From Winogradskyella helgolandensis (GTDB taxonomy: Bacteria; Bacteroidota; Bacteroidia; Flavobacteriales; Flavobacteriaceae), in assembly GCF_013404085.1 (NCBI RefSeq), contig NZ_JABFHO010000001.1, forward strand, positions 2,181,001-2,245,000: a DNA stretch of 64,000 nucleotides, written 5' to 3'. Position 1 is the stretch's first letter. Each line of letters begins with the position of its first letter. Shown in pieces: positions 10,238 through 19,886 of the stretch. The notes below the pieces were generated by a model. That model had not been told where the DNA came from. It saw only the letters and a list, made by a program, of their open reading frames with translations, and did not search any database. Made by a program: the position numbers and the translations under genes.

Positions 10238-11851
10238 ATGAAAAATATTTTTACAATTATTCTTTTAATATTCATTACTAATAGCTTCGCTCAAGAAGAC
10301 GCATGGATCTACCTAACTGATAAGCCAAATGCTTCAGCTTTAGTAGAAAACCCAATTAGCATTCTTACACAAAAAGCTATAGATAGAAAGCAAAATCATA
10401 ATATTTCTATTGATGAACGTGATGTGCCGGTTAACGAAACCTATATTTCAGATTTAAAATCCCAAACAGGAATTGCAGTCTTGGCAAAATCCAAATGGTT
10501 TAATGCCGTTCATGTTAGAGGAACGGAAGATGACATTAATGCACTTGGCAATTTAATTTTTGTTGAGAGTATTGATTTTGCTAATAAAAGTTTAAACACC
10601 TTATCAAGATCTTCTTTAATTGTAAATAAAACACATACTGAAGACGAAACAATTGCTTTTACTTATGGAGATACACAAAACCAAGTAGAAATGATTAATG
10701 TTGATAATCTTCATTTGGCAGATTTTACAGGAGAAGGTATTACGATCGCCGTAATGGATTCTGGCTTTCCCGGTGTGAGTACGATGGGAGCATTTCAGCG
10801 TTTACGAGATAATGGTGACTTATTAGACGGTTATGATTTTGTAGATAGAACTTCAGATGTGTATGACTATACAGGAAGTAATCATGGTACTCAAGTATTG
10901 AGCACAATGGCAGGATTTATTCAAGATGACTATGTTGGCACTGCTCCAGATGCCTCGTATTATGTTTTTAGAACTGAAGATGCCGGAAGTGAAAATCCCG
11001 TAGAAGAAAGTTATTGGGTGGAAGCTGCAGAGCGCGCAGATAGCTTAGGTGTAGATATGATTAATACGTCATTGGGATATCAAACTTTTGATAACTCTAA
11101 TTACGATTATACACCAACGGATATGAATGGTGAAACGACCTTTATTTCTAAAGGAGCTTCCATTGCTGCAGAAAAAGGAATTTTAGTGGTTGTGAGTGCA
11201 GGAAATTCTGGGGCAACGGATTGGCAAACAGTTGGTTCTCCTGCAGATTCACCAAATGTATTATCTATTGGAGGAGTAGATGCGGATGGAGATTATGTGT
11301 CATTTAGTTCCAGAGGGAGTGATGCTCAAGTAGGTTATCAAAAACCAGATGTGGTTGCCAGAGCAGGATTAGCCTATGTGATTAATGAGTATAATAGTAT
11401 TGTTCAGAATAATGGAACTTCCTTTAGTGGCCCCATTCTTTGTGGAGGTATTGCATCGTTGTGGCAAGCTATTCCTAATGCGTCACCATCCGAAGTTATG
11501 GATTATGTGAGGCAATCAGCGTCACAATTTAATACGCCAGATGATTTTCTAGGGTATGGAATTCCAGATTTAGATTTAGTGAGAACTACGGTGTTATCTT
11601 TAAATGAAGAACAGCTTAAAGATTTTAAATTGTATCCTAATCCAGTAACCACTAATTTGAATATTGAAATGCCTTCAAACGTAAATCAGTTAGAAGTTTC
11701 AATTTACAATCAATTAGGTCAAGAAGTTTTAAATCAAATGATAACTGAAAATTCGAAGTCTATTACTGTTTCAGGTTTAGTTTCAGGATTATATGTAATT
11801 AAGCTTTCAACGAAAAATAGTTCAAAAACATTCAAATTTATAAAGCACTAA
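10238..11851 (+). CDS. Secreted subtilisin-like (S8) serine protease with T9SS sorting domain
   Basis: 537 residues: signal peptide ending SFA, an inhibitor-like prodomain (about 20 to 130), the peptidase S8 domain and a C-terminal type IX sorting domain (LKDFKLYPNPVTTNLNIEMP...GLYVIKLSTKNSSKTFKFIKH). The catalytic triad is visible as Asp174 (AVMDSG), His216 (SNHGTQ) and Ser395 (NGTSFSGP). It is presumably exported through the T9SS and displayed on or released from the cell surface. Its stop overlaps the ATG of the next gene by one base, so the two are probably cotranscribed although functionally unrelated. Confidence 0.95.
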   Translation: MKNIFTIILLIFITNSFAQEDAWIYLTDKPNASALVENPISILTQKAIDRKQNHNISIDERDVPVNETYISDLKSQTGIAVLAKSKWFNAVHVRGTEDDINALGNLIFVESIDFANKSLNTLSRSSLIVNKTHTEDETIAFTYGDTQNQVEMINVDNLHLADFTGEGITIAVMDSGFPGVSTMGAFQRLRDNGDLLDGYDFVDRTSDVYDYTGSNHGTQVLSTMAGFIQDDYVGTAPDASYYVFRTEDAGSENPVEESYWVEAAERADSLGVDMINTSLGYQTFDNSNYDYTPTDMNGETTFISKGASIAAEKGILVVVSAGNSGATDWQTVGSPADSPNVLSIGGVDADGDYVSFSSRGSDAQVGYQKPDVVARAGLAYVINEYNSIVQNNGTSFSGPILCGGIASLWQAIPNASPSEVMDYVRQSASQFNTPDDFLGYGIPDLDLVRTTVLSLNEEQLKDFKLYPNPVTTNLNIEMPSNVNQLEVSIYNQLGQEVLNQMITENSKSITVSGLVSGLYVIKLSTKNSSKTFKFIKH

Positions 11852-12792
11852 TGGCAAATAGAATTACCTCACTTTTCAATATAAAATATCCAATCATCCA
11901 AGCCGGAATGATTTGGAACAGTGGTTGGAGATTAGCATCTGCAGCAAGTAACTCAGGCATATTAGGTTTAATAGGAGCAGGTTCTATGTATCCAGATGTG
12001 TTGCGAGAACACATTCAAAAATGTAAAGCAGCAACCGATAACCCCTTTGGAGTTAATGTACCCATGTTGTATCCCAATGTTCAAGAAATCATGGATATCA
12101 TTGTAGAAGAAGGTGTGAAGGTTGTTTTCACATCTGCCGGAAATCCGAAGACTTGGACCAAATGGTTACAAGACAAAGGCATTACAGTGGTGCATGTGGT
12201 AAGTAGTGTGAAATTTGCCTTAAAAGCTCAAGATGCCGGAGTCGATGCTATTGTTGCAGAAGGTTTTGAAGCAGGAGGACATAATGGAAGAGATGAAACT
12301 ACAACGTTGACATTGATACCAATGGTAAAAGAACAACTTGAAATTCCTTTAATTGCAGCAGGTGGTATTGCCACAGGAAAAGCGATGTTAGCCTGTATGA
12401 TTTTGGGTGCCGATGGAGTACAAGTAGGAAGCCGATTTGTAGCGAGTGAAGAATCTTCAGCGCACCAAGCGTTTAAGCAAGTTGTTGTTGATGCTAAAGA
12501 AGGAGATACCCAATTAACCTTGAAAGAATTAGCTCCTGTTAGATTAGTGAAGAATAAATTCTACAACGACTTACAAGAACTCTATAAAACCAGTCCATCG
12601 CCAGAACAACTTAGAGAATTGCTCGGAAGGGCTAGAGCAAAACGTGGTATGTTTGAAGGTGATTTAGAAGATGGAGAATTAGAAATTGGTCAAATTGCAG
12701 GTTTGATTCATGATGTAAAACCAGTTGCTGAGATTGTAAAGGAGATGGTGAGTGAGTATGAGTTGGCTAAAAATACTATCAGTTCATTATAA
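11851..12792 (+). CDS. Nitronate monooxygenase / 2-nitropropane dioxygenase family flavoprotein
   Basis: 313 residues of the FMN-dependent TIM-barrel NMO family: KYPIIQAGM at the N-terminus, GLIGAGS, EGFEAGGHNGRDETTTLTLIP and AAGGIATGKAMLACMILGADGVQVGSRF, which bind FMN. It oxidises propionate-3-nitronate-like compounds or acts as an NAD(P)H flavin oxidoreductase; FabK-like activity cannot be excluded. Starts one base inside the protease stop (TAATG). Confidence 0.85.
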   Translation: MANRITSLFNIKYPIIQAGMIWNSGWRLASAASNSGILGLIGAGSMYPDVLREHIQKCKAATDNPFGVNVPMLYPNVQEIMDIIVEEGVKVVFTSAGNPKTWTKWLQDKGITVVHVVSSVKFALKAQDAGVDAIVAEGFEAGGHNGRDETTTLTLIPMVKEQLEIPLIAAGGIATGKAMLACMILGADGVQVGSRFVASEESSAHQAFKQVVVDAKEGDTQLTLKELAPVRLVKNKFYNDLQELYKTSPSPEQLRELLGRARAKRGMFEGDLEDGELEIGQIAGLIHDVKPVAEIVKEMVSEYELAKNTISSL

Positions 12793-12941
12793 CTCCATTT
12801 AAAAGACTGTGAATATGGTAATTAAACTGTTTGGATTTTGTCTAAATTGATAAATGACAAGTCTTTTGTTATAAGTTCATAATTTATTGAAGGACTACGT
12901 TTTAAAACGTTTATTTACTGCATTTTTTTTAATAAAAAACT

Positions 12942-12949
12942 TAAATTTG
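12942..12949 (+). promoter_or_regulatory. Candidate -7 promoter box for the antiporter gene
   Basis: TAAATTTG matches TAnnTTTG, 26 bp before the antiporter ATG. Confidence 0.35.
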
Positions 12950-12975
12950 TGCTTGCTAATTTTAGCTAGTAATGT

Positions 12976-14448
12976 ATGAATTTAACCACTGAAAACATCC
13001 TCTTAATAGGATCCCTATTACTTTTTATAAGTATTGTCGTAGGTAAAACATCTTATAAATTTGGAGTTCCGACATTAATCCTCTTTTTGGCTATCGGAAT
13101 GCTTGCAGGATCTGATGGTATTGGTGGTATTCGATTTGATGATCCTAAGTTAGCACAGCTGATAGGTATTATTTCTCTTAATTTTATCTTGTTTTCCGGT
13201 GGTTTAGATACCAATTTTAAAGCCATCAAACCCATTCTTAAAGAAGGGCTCATTTTATCAACTCTTGGCGTTTTTCTAACTGCAGCAACATTGGGAACAT
13301 TTGTTTGGTTTGTAACAGATTTTACAATTTATGAAAGTATGTTGTTGGGGTCTATTGTATCTTCTACAGATGCGGCAGCCGTTTTTTCTATTTTACGTTC
13401 CAAGAATCTAGCTTTAAAAACGAATTTAAGACCAACATTAGAGCTTGAAAGTGGAAGTAATGATCCCATGGCATATGTGTTAACCTTGGCGTGTTTAAGT
13501 TTGGTAATTAATCAAGACCAGAGTTTTCTCAACATGATTCTAATGTTTTTACAACAAATGATATTAGGTGGTATTGCTGGTTTTGCCTTTGGGAAATTAA
13601 GTGAATTAATTATCAATAGAATTAAATTAGGTTTCGAAGGACTTTACCCAGTCCTAGTTATCGCCCTAATGTTTATTACATTTTCTGCCACTGATTTTAT
13701 AGGTGGTAATGGGTTTCTTGCCATTTATATATGTGCGGTTTATTTAGGTAATCAAGATTTAATACATAAGTCTACAATTCTGAAAATGTTTGATGGAATA
13801 GCATGGTTAATGCAAATCGTGCTATTCCTCACATTAGGATTACTTGTTTTTCCTTCGCAAATAATCCCTTATATGGGAATTGGATTACTCATTTCAATCT
13901 TCCTTATTCTTGTCGCACGACCTGCAGCGGTATTTATAAGTCTTATGTTTTTTAAAATGAAACTTGGTAGGAGGTTTTATATTTCTTGGGTTGGTTTGCG
14001 TGGTGCTGTTCCGATCGTGTTTGCTACGTATCCGCTTTTAGCAGGAATAGATAAAGCCAATATGATATTTAATATTGTATTTTTTATTTCGGTGACTTCT
14101 GTTTTAATTCAAGGAACAACGCTATCTCTGTTTGCAAAATGGTTAAATGTAGCCTTGCCAGAAGAGATAAAACCTATAGCGGAAAATGACAGATATATTC
14201 TTAATTTGCCCAAATCAGCAATGGAAGAAATTTTGATACCTGCTCATAGTTTTGCAGTAGATAAACGTATTATAGATTTACATTTTCCAACATCAGCGTT
14301 TATTGTAATGATTAAACGAAATAATAAGTTTGTGCGTCCAGGCGGATCTACTATTATTGAAGCTAACGATATTTTAGTGCTACTTTTGGATAATGACGAT
14401 AGCTTATCAGAAGTTAATAATATATTAGGAAATACTATATTGAATTAA
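12976..14448 (+). CDS. Potassium/proton antiporter, CPA1 type with TrkA-C domain
   Basis: 490 residues. About 12 membrane helices span residues 5 to 390 with the Na/H exchanger family motifs (FSGGLDTNFKAIKPILKEG, GSIVSSTDAAAVFSILR, LELESGSNDPMAYVL and WVGLRGAVPIVFATYPLL). The tail (about 400 to 488) is a cytoplasmic TrkA-C/RCK-C regulatory domain (IIDLHFPTSAFIVMIKRNNKFVRPGGSTIIEANDILVLLL). This is the NhaP2/CvrA architecture, which exports K+ (or Na+) in exchange for protons. Monocistronic. Confidence 0.92.
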   Translation: MNLTTENILLIGSLLLFISIVVGKTSYKFGVPTLILFLAIGMLAGSDGIGGIRFDDPKLAQLIGIISLNFILFSGGLDTNFKAIKPILKEGLILSTLGVFLTAATLGTFVWFVTDFTIYESMLLGSIVSSTDAAAVFSILRSKNLALKTNLRPTLELESGSNDPMAYVLTLACLSLVINQDQSFLNMILMFLQQMILGGIAGFAFGKLSELIINRIKLGFEGLYPVLVIALMFITFSATDFIGGNGFLAIYICAVYLGNQDLIHKSTILKMFDGIAWLMQIVLFLTLGLLVFPSQIIPYMGIGLLISIFLILVARPAAVFISLMFFKMKLGRRFYISWVGLRGAVPIVFATYPLLAGIDKANMIFNIVFFISVTSVLIQGTTLSLFAKWLNVALPEEIKPIAENDRYILNLPKSAMEEILIPAHSFAVDKRIIDLHFPTSAFIVMIKRNNKFVRPGGSTIIEANDILVLLLDNDDSLSEVNNILGNTILN

Positions 14449-14586
14449 AACTAAAACGAAGGTTGAGGGAGATGTATATTAAGTTTTAATTTTATTTGCA
14501 GTTCCAAAATTTATCATTATAATTAAGTGTTTAAACCCATTCAATCCCGTATTTTTATTATGAATCATAAAGCAAATTATCACATT

Positions 14587-15096
14587 ATGAAAAGAATAAT
14601 AATTTTATTTATAGTGCTCTTTGGTTTTTACTCTTGTAATGAAGTTTTGGGTAAAGAGGAATTTAAAAAAGTCGATTGGAAGGCGAGACAAGCAACTATT
14701 AAACCTACTGATTCATTAACTTCAGGAGAATCATATTTATCGGTTTACTCTCAGATCTATAGTTACTCTCAGCATAAAATGTATAATCTTACAGCTATGA
14801 TAAGTTTAAGAAATACAAGCGCCAAAGACAGTATTTATTTATCTAAAATCAATTATTACGATACACACGGTGCCTTAATTAAATCGTATATAGACGATCC
14901 TATTTATTTAACTCCTATGGAAACGATAGATATTGTAATCAATGAAGTGGATATTTCAGGTGGTACAGGTGGTAATTTTATTTTCGATTGGAATACACCT
15001 AAAGCTTGTCCTGAGCCAATTTTTGAAGGAGTAATGACGTCTACATCTGGTCAGCAAGGCTTATCGTTTTTAACACAGGCTAAGAGAATCGATTAA
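14587..15096 (+). CDS. DUF3124 family lipoprotein
   Basis: 169 residues from ATG 14587; an upstream in-frame start at 14527 only adds a non-signal extension, so I prefer the ATG that begins MKRIIILFIVLFGFYSC, a clear lipoprotein signal with Cys as acylation site. The mature part matches DUF3124 (YLSVYSQIYSYSQHKMYNLTAMISLRNTS ... NFIFDWNTPKACPEPIFEGVM). Periplasmic or outer-membrane anchored; function unknown. Confidence 0.82.
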   Translation: MKRIIILFIVLFGFYSCNEVLGKEEFKKVDWKARQATIKPTDSLTSGESYLSVYSQIYSYSQHKMYNLTAMISLRNTSAKDSIYLSKINYYDTHGALIKSYIDDPIYLTPMETIDIVINEVDISGGTGGNFIFDWNTPKACPEPIFEGVMTSTSGQQGLSFLTQAKRID

Positions 15097-15193
15097 TTTG
15101 GCTTAACTTTAAGGGTTCTATTGTACACTTTTTCTACTTTAAAGTTGTGTTTTATTTACCAGATATTTCATTATTAAAACTAAATGGAAGTAT

Positions 15194-15201
15194 TACTTTT
15201 G
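15194..15201 (+). promoter_or_regulatory. Candidate -7 box, MATE gene, possibly leaderless
   Basis: TACTTTTG matches TAnnTTTG and ends only 4 nt before the MATE ATG at 15206, so a transcript from it would begin at or next to the start codon. Confidence 0.3.
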
Positions 15202-15205
15202 CACC

Positions 15206-16582
15206 ATGGTTTTAAGCAACTACACGAAAGAATTTAGATACAATCTGAAACTCGCATCTCCAGTAATGTTGGGTATGCTTGGTCATACCTTTGTGAGTTT
15301 TGTAGATAATATAATGGTTGGTCAGTTGGGTGCAGCAGAATTAGCTGCTGTATCTTTAGGTAATAGCTTCATTTTTATTGCAATGTCTATAGGTATTGGT
15401 TTTTCTACAGCGATTACACCTTTAGTTGCAGAAGCAGATACAGAAAATAATTTTGAAAAAGGAAAATCTGTTTTTAAGCATGGCCTTTTTCTATGTACGG
15501 TTTTAGGTCTCGTATTATTTGGTGTTTTATTATTTGCAAAGCCCTTAATGTATATCATGGATCAGCCAGAAGAAGTGGTCGATTTAGCAATTCCGTATCT
15601 AGATTTAGTGGCATTTTCATTGGTTCCTTTAATTGTTTTTCAGGCCTTTAAGCAATTTAGCGATGGTTTATCGTTAACCAAATATCCTATGTATGCAACC
15701 ATTGTTGCCAACCTGCTCAATGTGGCTATTAATTACGTTTTAATTTTTGGAAAGTTTGGTTGTCCTGAAATGGGAATTGTTGGTGCGGCTGTTGGTACTT
15801 TAGTTTCACGTTTTGTAATGGTCGCATATTTATGGTGGCTATTAGCAAAACGCGAAAAATCAAAAGCTTACGTGACTAATATTAAATTCTTTCAGCTAAG
15901 TAAACAACCTATTAAAAAGCTAAGTAATTTAGGATTGCCTAGTGCGATGCAAATGTTTTTTGAAGTGGGTATTTTTACAGCTGCCATTTGGCTAAGCGGA
16001 ACTTTAGGAGCTAATGCGCAAGCTGCGAATCAGATTGCACTTAACTTGTCTTCAATGACCTTTATGGTGGCAACAGGATTAAGTGTTGCTGCAATGGTGA
16101 GAGTCGGTAATCAAAAAGGATTAAAAGATTTCAAAGCTTTAAAACGTATTGCTGAATCGATATTTTTTGTCGGGTTTATTTTTGCCGTTATTTTTGCTTT
16201 GTTCTTTGTCTTATTCCATCAATTTCTTCCAGATTTGTATGTAGATTTAGATGATCCTGAAAATGCAGTTGACACAGCAGAAGTTGTGAAAATTGCTGCA
16301 ACTTTATTGTTAGCTGCAGCTGTTTTTCAGATTAGTGATAGTCTTCAGGTGATAGCACTTGGTGCGTTACGTGGTTTGCAGGATGTTAAAATCCCGACTA
16401 TAATTACCTTTATTTCGTATTGGGTTGTTGGTTTCCCTATTAGTTATTATTTAGGAAAAGAAGACGCCTATGGTAGCTTAGGTATTTGGGTTGGACTTAT
16501 AGCAGGCTTAACTGTTGCGGCAATTCTTTTGTTTATTCGCTTTAATCTACTTACCAAAAAACTTATTTTGAAGACTAATTAG
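15206..16582 (+). CDS. MATE family efflux transporter
   Basis: 458 residues, 12 predicted membrane helices in two homologous halves. N-terminal segment LASPVMLGMLGHTFVSFVDNIMVGQLGAAELAAVSLGNS is the classical MATE helix 1/2 region; second half restarts at LSNLGLPSAMQMFFEVGIF. Cation-coupled export of drugs or metabolites; the NorM-type Asp region (DNIMVGQLG) is present. Substrate unknown. The ATG is the first in frame. Confidence 0.93.
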   Translation: MVLSNYTKEFRYNLKLASPVMLGMLGHTFVSFVDNIMVGQLGAAELAAVSLGNSFIFIAMSIGIGFSTAITPLVAEADTENNFEKGKSVFKHGLFLCTVLGLVLFGVLLFAKPLMYIMDQPEEVVDLAIPYLDLVAFSLVPLIVFQAFKQFSDGLSLTKYPMYATIVANLLNVAINYVLIFGKFGCPEMGIVGAAVGTLVSRFVMVAYLWWLLAKREKSKAYVTNIKFFQLSKQPIKKLSNLGLPSAMQMFFEVGIFTAAIWLSGTLGANAQAANQIALNLSSMTFMVATGLSVAAMVRVGNQKGLKDFKALKRIAESIFFVGFIFAVIFALFFVLFHQFLPDLYVDLDDPENAVDTAEVVKIAATLLLAAAVFQISDSLQVIALGALRGLQDVKIPTIITFISYWVVGFPISYYLGKEDAYGSLGIWVGLIAGLTVAAILLFIRFNLLTKKLILKTN

Positions 16583-16616
16583 CATTATAAGTACTTTTAA
16601 CTCCTAACTAAATTCG

Positions 16617-16624
16617 TATTTTTG
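16617..16624 (+). promoter_or_regulatory. Candidate -7 promoter box for the 16688 operon
   Basis: TATTTTTG matches TAnnTTTG, 63 bp before the small acidic gene and in the right direction. Confidence 0.35.
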
Positions 16625-16687
16625 CAGTAATAGTAAGAAACCCTTTAGACACTTTAAGTACTCATAATTTATAACTCATAACTATAC

Positions 16688-16915
16688 ATGGAATTACCAA
16701 AATTCATACTAGGTGATAATACAGATTATCCTAATGCTATATTTATAATACATACTGAATTTCCTCGTTTTATCATTAACCTAGAAGATGATGAGGTAGA
16801 ATGGTTTGAAGAGTTTGATCAGCATGACGAAAAGGAATTAGAAACTGAAACTGAAAATTATATTCAGGAAGCTACCGACTTTTACGATAGAGAAATTGCG
16901 AGATACGACGATTAA
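16688..16915 (+). CDS. Small acidic protein of unknown function
   Basis: 75 residues, very acidic (NLEDDEVEWFEEFDQHDEKELETETENY), no signal or membrane segment. I do not recognise a family. Its stop TAA shares an A with the next gene's ATG, so it is translationally coupled to the PAP2 gene, which argues it is a real gene. Confidence 0.7.
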   Translation: MELPKFILGDNTDYPNAIFIIHTEFPRFIINLEDDEVEWFEEFDQHDEKELETETENYIQEATDFYDREIARYDD

Positions 16916-17481
16916 TGCTAGAACAACTTATAGAGTACGATAAAGAACTGTTTATATACCTCAATAACTTAGGGTCTGAAACTTGGGATGGTTTATGGTT
17001 GGTAATCACCAATAAGCTGTCTTCAATTCCTCTATACGTTTTATTACTGTTCTTAATTTATAAGAAACTAGGTTGGAGAGCGTTAGTTCTAGCTGTATTT
17101 GTTGTGGCTGCTATGATAGCCTTTACAGATCAAATTTCAAATCTCTTTAAGTCTTCGTTTGAACGCCCTAGACCGTGTAGAGCAGAAGGAGTAATGGATT
17201 TAGCCCGTTTGGTTGCACCACGATGCAGTTTATATGGTTTCTTCTCTGGGCATGCTTCTAACTCAATGGCAGCTGCTATTTTTGCGGGTTTATTATTAAG
17301 ACCTTATTTTAAGAATCTTATGTATCTATTATTAGTTTGGAGTTTCGTTGTAGCCTATAGCCGCATTTATGTAGGTGTTCACTATCCACTAGATTTATTA
17401 TGTGGTATGACATTTGGTGGACTATCTGGTTTTGGGTTTTATAAACTGTTTAATTATATTTTTAAAAAATATATCGCTTAA
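16915..17481 (+). CDS. PAP2 family phosphatase
   Basis: 188 residues with several membrane helices and the three-part PAP2 signature: KSSFERPRPC (motif KxxxxxxRP), FFSGHASN (PSGH-like) and SRIYVGVHYPLD (SRxxxxxHxxxD). Such enzymes dephosphorylate lipid phosphates such as undecaprenyl pyrophosphate or phosphatidic acid at the inner membrane. Overlaps the preceding small gene by one base. Confidence 0.92.
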   Translation: MLEQLIEYDKELFIYLNNLGSETWDGLWLVITNKLSSIPLYVLLLFLIYKKLGWRALVLAVFVVAAMIAFTDQISNLFKSSFERPRPCRAEGVMDLARLVAPRCSLYGFFSGHASNSMAAAIFAGLLLRPYFKNLMYLLLVWSFVVAYSRIYVGVHYPLDLLCGMTFGGLSGFGFYKLFNYIFKKYIA

Positions 17482-17527
17482 GTTTTAGTCCTTTGATAAA
17501 GCAGATTTAACAACTGACATTTGATTC

Positions 17528-18151
17528 TTAATCAGTGGCTTGCTGAATTAAATACGTGTTACGAGCGTAAATCACCACGCCAAATAAATGTCCTATAAAC
17601 AAGACAGGATCTTTTCTTATAATAGCATACGTTAATATTAAACACGCTCCAATTAAACTCAATATCCAGAATCCCAAAGGTAAAACAGAGGCTTTGTTAC
17701 GTTCAGAATAAATCCATTGATACACAAAACGTAGTGTAAAAATGACTTGAGCAACAATACCTAATGTCAATAACCATGCAGGAATATCTGCATTTTGAAA
17801 AAGTAACTCGACATCAATTTTGTTGTTATTATAATAAAACACAACGATTAAAACCGGAACAACAAAAAGTAAATACTGTATAATTTTGGGGAATTTCCCC
17901 CATTCTCCTTGCAGTTGCAAATTTCGGATATAAATATAATACGTTAAACTCTGCCCCAACATAATAGCAAAATCTAAGCGTAAATAACCATAAATAAATA
18001 ATAAGAAAGATGCTATTAAACTCAGTATCCAAAATGCTTTTGGGGAACTGACTTTACGTTGCTTTTCTGAAGTGATCCATTGAACGATAAGCCGAGAAGA
18101 AAATAAAATCTGAGCTAAGAATCCGATGCTGTAAATAATCCAGTCTTTCAT
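17528..18151 (-). CDS. Lipid-A-disaccharide synthase N-terminal (LAB_N) domain membrane protein
   Basis: 207 residues made of two tandem LAB_N units (about 4 to 80 and 120 to 200), each with the pattern FxxRFxxQWxxSE (SSRLIVQWITSEKQRKVSSPKAFW and TLRFVYQWIYSERNKASVLPLGFW). Multi-pass membrane protein, resembling PQ-loop/small scaffold proteins. It overlaps by 4 bases (ATGA) the glycosyltransferase gene upstream, a frequent pair in Bacteroidota that suggests a joint role in lipid-linked sugar transfer. Confidence 0.88.
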   Translation of the reverse strand: MKDWIIYSIGFLAQILFSSRLIVQWITSEKQRKVSSPKAFWILSLIASFLLFIYGYLRLDFAIMLGQSLTYYIYIRNLQLQGEWGKFPKIIQYLLFVVPVLIVVFYYNNNKIDVELLFQNADIPAWLLTLGIVAQVIFTLRFVYQWIYSERNKASVLPLGFWILSLIGACLILTYAIIRKDPVLFIGHLFGVVIYARNTYLIQQATD

Positions 18152-18864
18152 TTACTGGATTTTAATATCTCGTAATTAATGTATTTTTTCTTCATCCATA
18201 AATAGGCAAAACAATCCATTAGAGGACCAAATAACCTGTTCCAAACCCCAAATTTGCCTGTGCCAGCTATTCTTGGAAAATGTTGAACCGTAATTTGTTT
18301 GATGCGTCCATCTTGAAGCATAATCATCGCAGGTAAAAAACGATGTAACCCTCTAAACATTGGAATGCGTTTCGCATAATCCGTTCTAATAACTTTCAGT
18401 GGACAACCCGTGTCAATCATTCCATCATGCGTGAAAGCGCGTCTTATGCCGTTTGCAATTTTAGACGACATACTTTTTATAAATGAATCTTTCCGGTGAG
18501 ACCGTACACCAGTCACCAACTCATAAGAATCAATATGTTCTAAAAGGCGATTAAAATCTTCTGGAGTAGTTTGTAAATCAGAATCTATATAGCCCACTAA
18601 CTCAGAATTAACATTGTCAAAACCCGCTTTTATAGCAGCACTTAAACCTCTGTTTTCTTTAAAGGAGATGTACTCAAATGCGTCGTTGCGTTCGCAAATA
18701 GCTTCGATTAACGCTTGACTATTATCACTAGAGCCATCATTAACAAAGAGTACAGACGTTGTAAACGTAGCAACCTTAAGATATTTTAATAGTTCTGATT
18801 CTACACGTTGTAAATTATCCTCTTCATTATAAACGGGAACTATGATAGTGAATTGGTACGTCAT
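18148..18864 (-). CDS. Glycosyltransferase family 2, DPM1-like
   Basis: 238 residues. GT-A fold features: IIVPVYNEEDNL at the N-terminus, FVNDGSSDNS for nucleotide sugar binding and the DxD-like YIDSDLQTTPED. KENRGLSAAIKAGF is typical of polyprenyl-phosphate (dolichol-phosphate mannose synthase-like) transferases. No C-terminal membrane pair; the partner LAB_N protein probably provides the membrane anchor. First gene of the two-gene operon. Confidence 0.92.
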   Translation of the reverse strand: MTYQFTIIVPVYNEEDNLQRVESELLKYLKVATFTTSVLFVNDGSSDNSQALIEAICERNDAFEYISFKENRGLSAAIKAGFDNVNSELVGYIDSDLQTTPEDFNRLLEHIDSYELVTGVRSHRKDSFIKSMSSKIANGIRRAFTHDGMIDTGCPLKVIRTDYAKRIPMFRGLHRFLPAMIMLQDGRIKQITVQHFPRIAGTGKFGVWNRLFGPLMDCFAYLWMKKKYINYEILKSSK

Positions 18865-18967
18865 GCAGTGTATGGCTTTGTAAGTACAAAAATATCGTTT
18901 TTTTGTAAGTCAGCAAGCTCTTGTAATTTAATGTATAATATAGAGGTTTTTTAAGTAAAAAGTATTA

Positions 18968-19558
18968 CTACTCGTCGGATTCCATTTTTAGCCTTACTTC
19001 ATTAGTTATTTGTTGTAGTTCTAAATTCTCTGGGTCTTTCATTTCATTTTTGACCGCTTCAATATATTCAGGGTAATCTCTAAATGTCATTTCTACTATA
19101 GTTTCAGGTTTTGTTAAGAACAATACTAATCCAACTATCGAAATTATAGAAAGACGCATTAAAAGTGAGCTGTAAAACGTGTTTTTATATTTAATATATT
19201 TAAAAATTACAACAGCAATTATTGGTAATACACTAATCAATCCTATTAATAGAATTATACTCCCATAAGGCCACCTTTGGAATTTGAATAAAATACTGAT
19301 TGAAATTAAAGATAAAACAAATCCAGTACCAACTGTTCCCAGGATTCTTAACATACTTATGCTTGCGTAGGATTCCTTTTTGAATAAATTTCTAAATCTA
19401 ATTTGATTTAACAATCCGAAACTAAACACAAAATATAGCATTGCTAATAATAAAGTAAGCTGTGTAATAAGTAGAGCGGCATATGGATACGTAAAACATA
19501 GTCGTAACACCATTAATAATAGAATTCCTATGCCAATACTTATTTCGGTCTGTTTCAT
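18968..19558 (-). CDS. Membrane protein of unknown function, about five helices
   Basis: 196 residues. Hydrophobic segments near residues 7 to 25, 29 to 50, 70 to 90, 98 to 118 and 132 to 150 with a charged C-terminal tail (DYPEYIEAVKNEMKDPENLELQQI). No known motif recognised. Its upstream region contains a MeaB-like gene remnant. Confidence 0.65.
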   Translation of the reverse strand: MKQTEISIGIGILLLMVLRLCFTYPYAALLITQLTLLLAMLYFVFSFGLLNQIRFRNLFKKESYASISMLRILGTVGTGFVLSLISISILFKFQRWPYGSIILLIGLISVLPIIAVVIFKYIKYKNTFYSSLLMRLSIISIVGLVLFLTKPETIVEMTFRDYPEYIEAVKNEMKDPENLELQQITNEVRLKMESDE

Positions 19559-19632
19559 TTTTTGGTTGGTTATTTAGCACATTTATAAGCGTAAATATTA
19601 TGCAGCTGCTAATAGGGTTGTTTTTCTAATCT

Positions 19633-19830
19633 TTAGCTAATAATGTCGTTTGCTTTTTTAATGTGTGAAGGGTTAGTACTTTTAATTAAAGTAATGGTTC
19701 TACTTAACGCAGTTATATTTCCGGATATAATTCTATAAACCAAATCATTAATAGAAACTGTCTTCTTAAGATTCGCTTTTATGAATTTGGCACCGTTAGA
19801 ACTTAAACTATATGGTGGTTCAAGACTATT
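19633..19830 (-). pseudogene. Remnant resembling the N-terminus of the MeaB/ArgK GTPase
   Basis: In the 328-bp gap between two genes the minus strand has an open stretch ending at TAA 19633 to 19635 whose translation includes NDLVYRIISGNITALSRT and ITLIKSTNPSHIKKANDII. This closely resembles the N-terminal helical region of methylmalonyl-CoA mutase-associated GTPase MeaB (family pattern: LxxxILxGDxTALSRAITLVESxxPxHxxKAxxII). It stops just where family members continue to the LPH and P-loop region, so the GTPase domain is missing. No good start codon is seen, and a stop lies upstream near 19857. I infer a decayed gene fragment. Confidence 0.6.
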
Positions 19831-19886
19831 CTGTTTATAACAAGCAGATTGGAATATCTAGTTTTGCGTTGCCATTTTTAGGCCGT

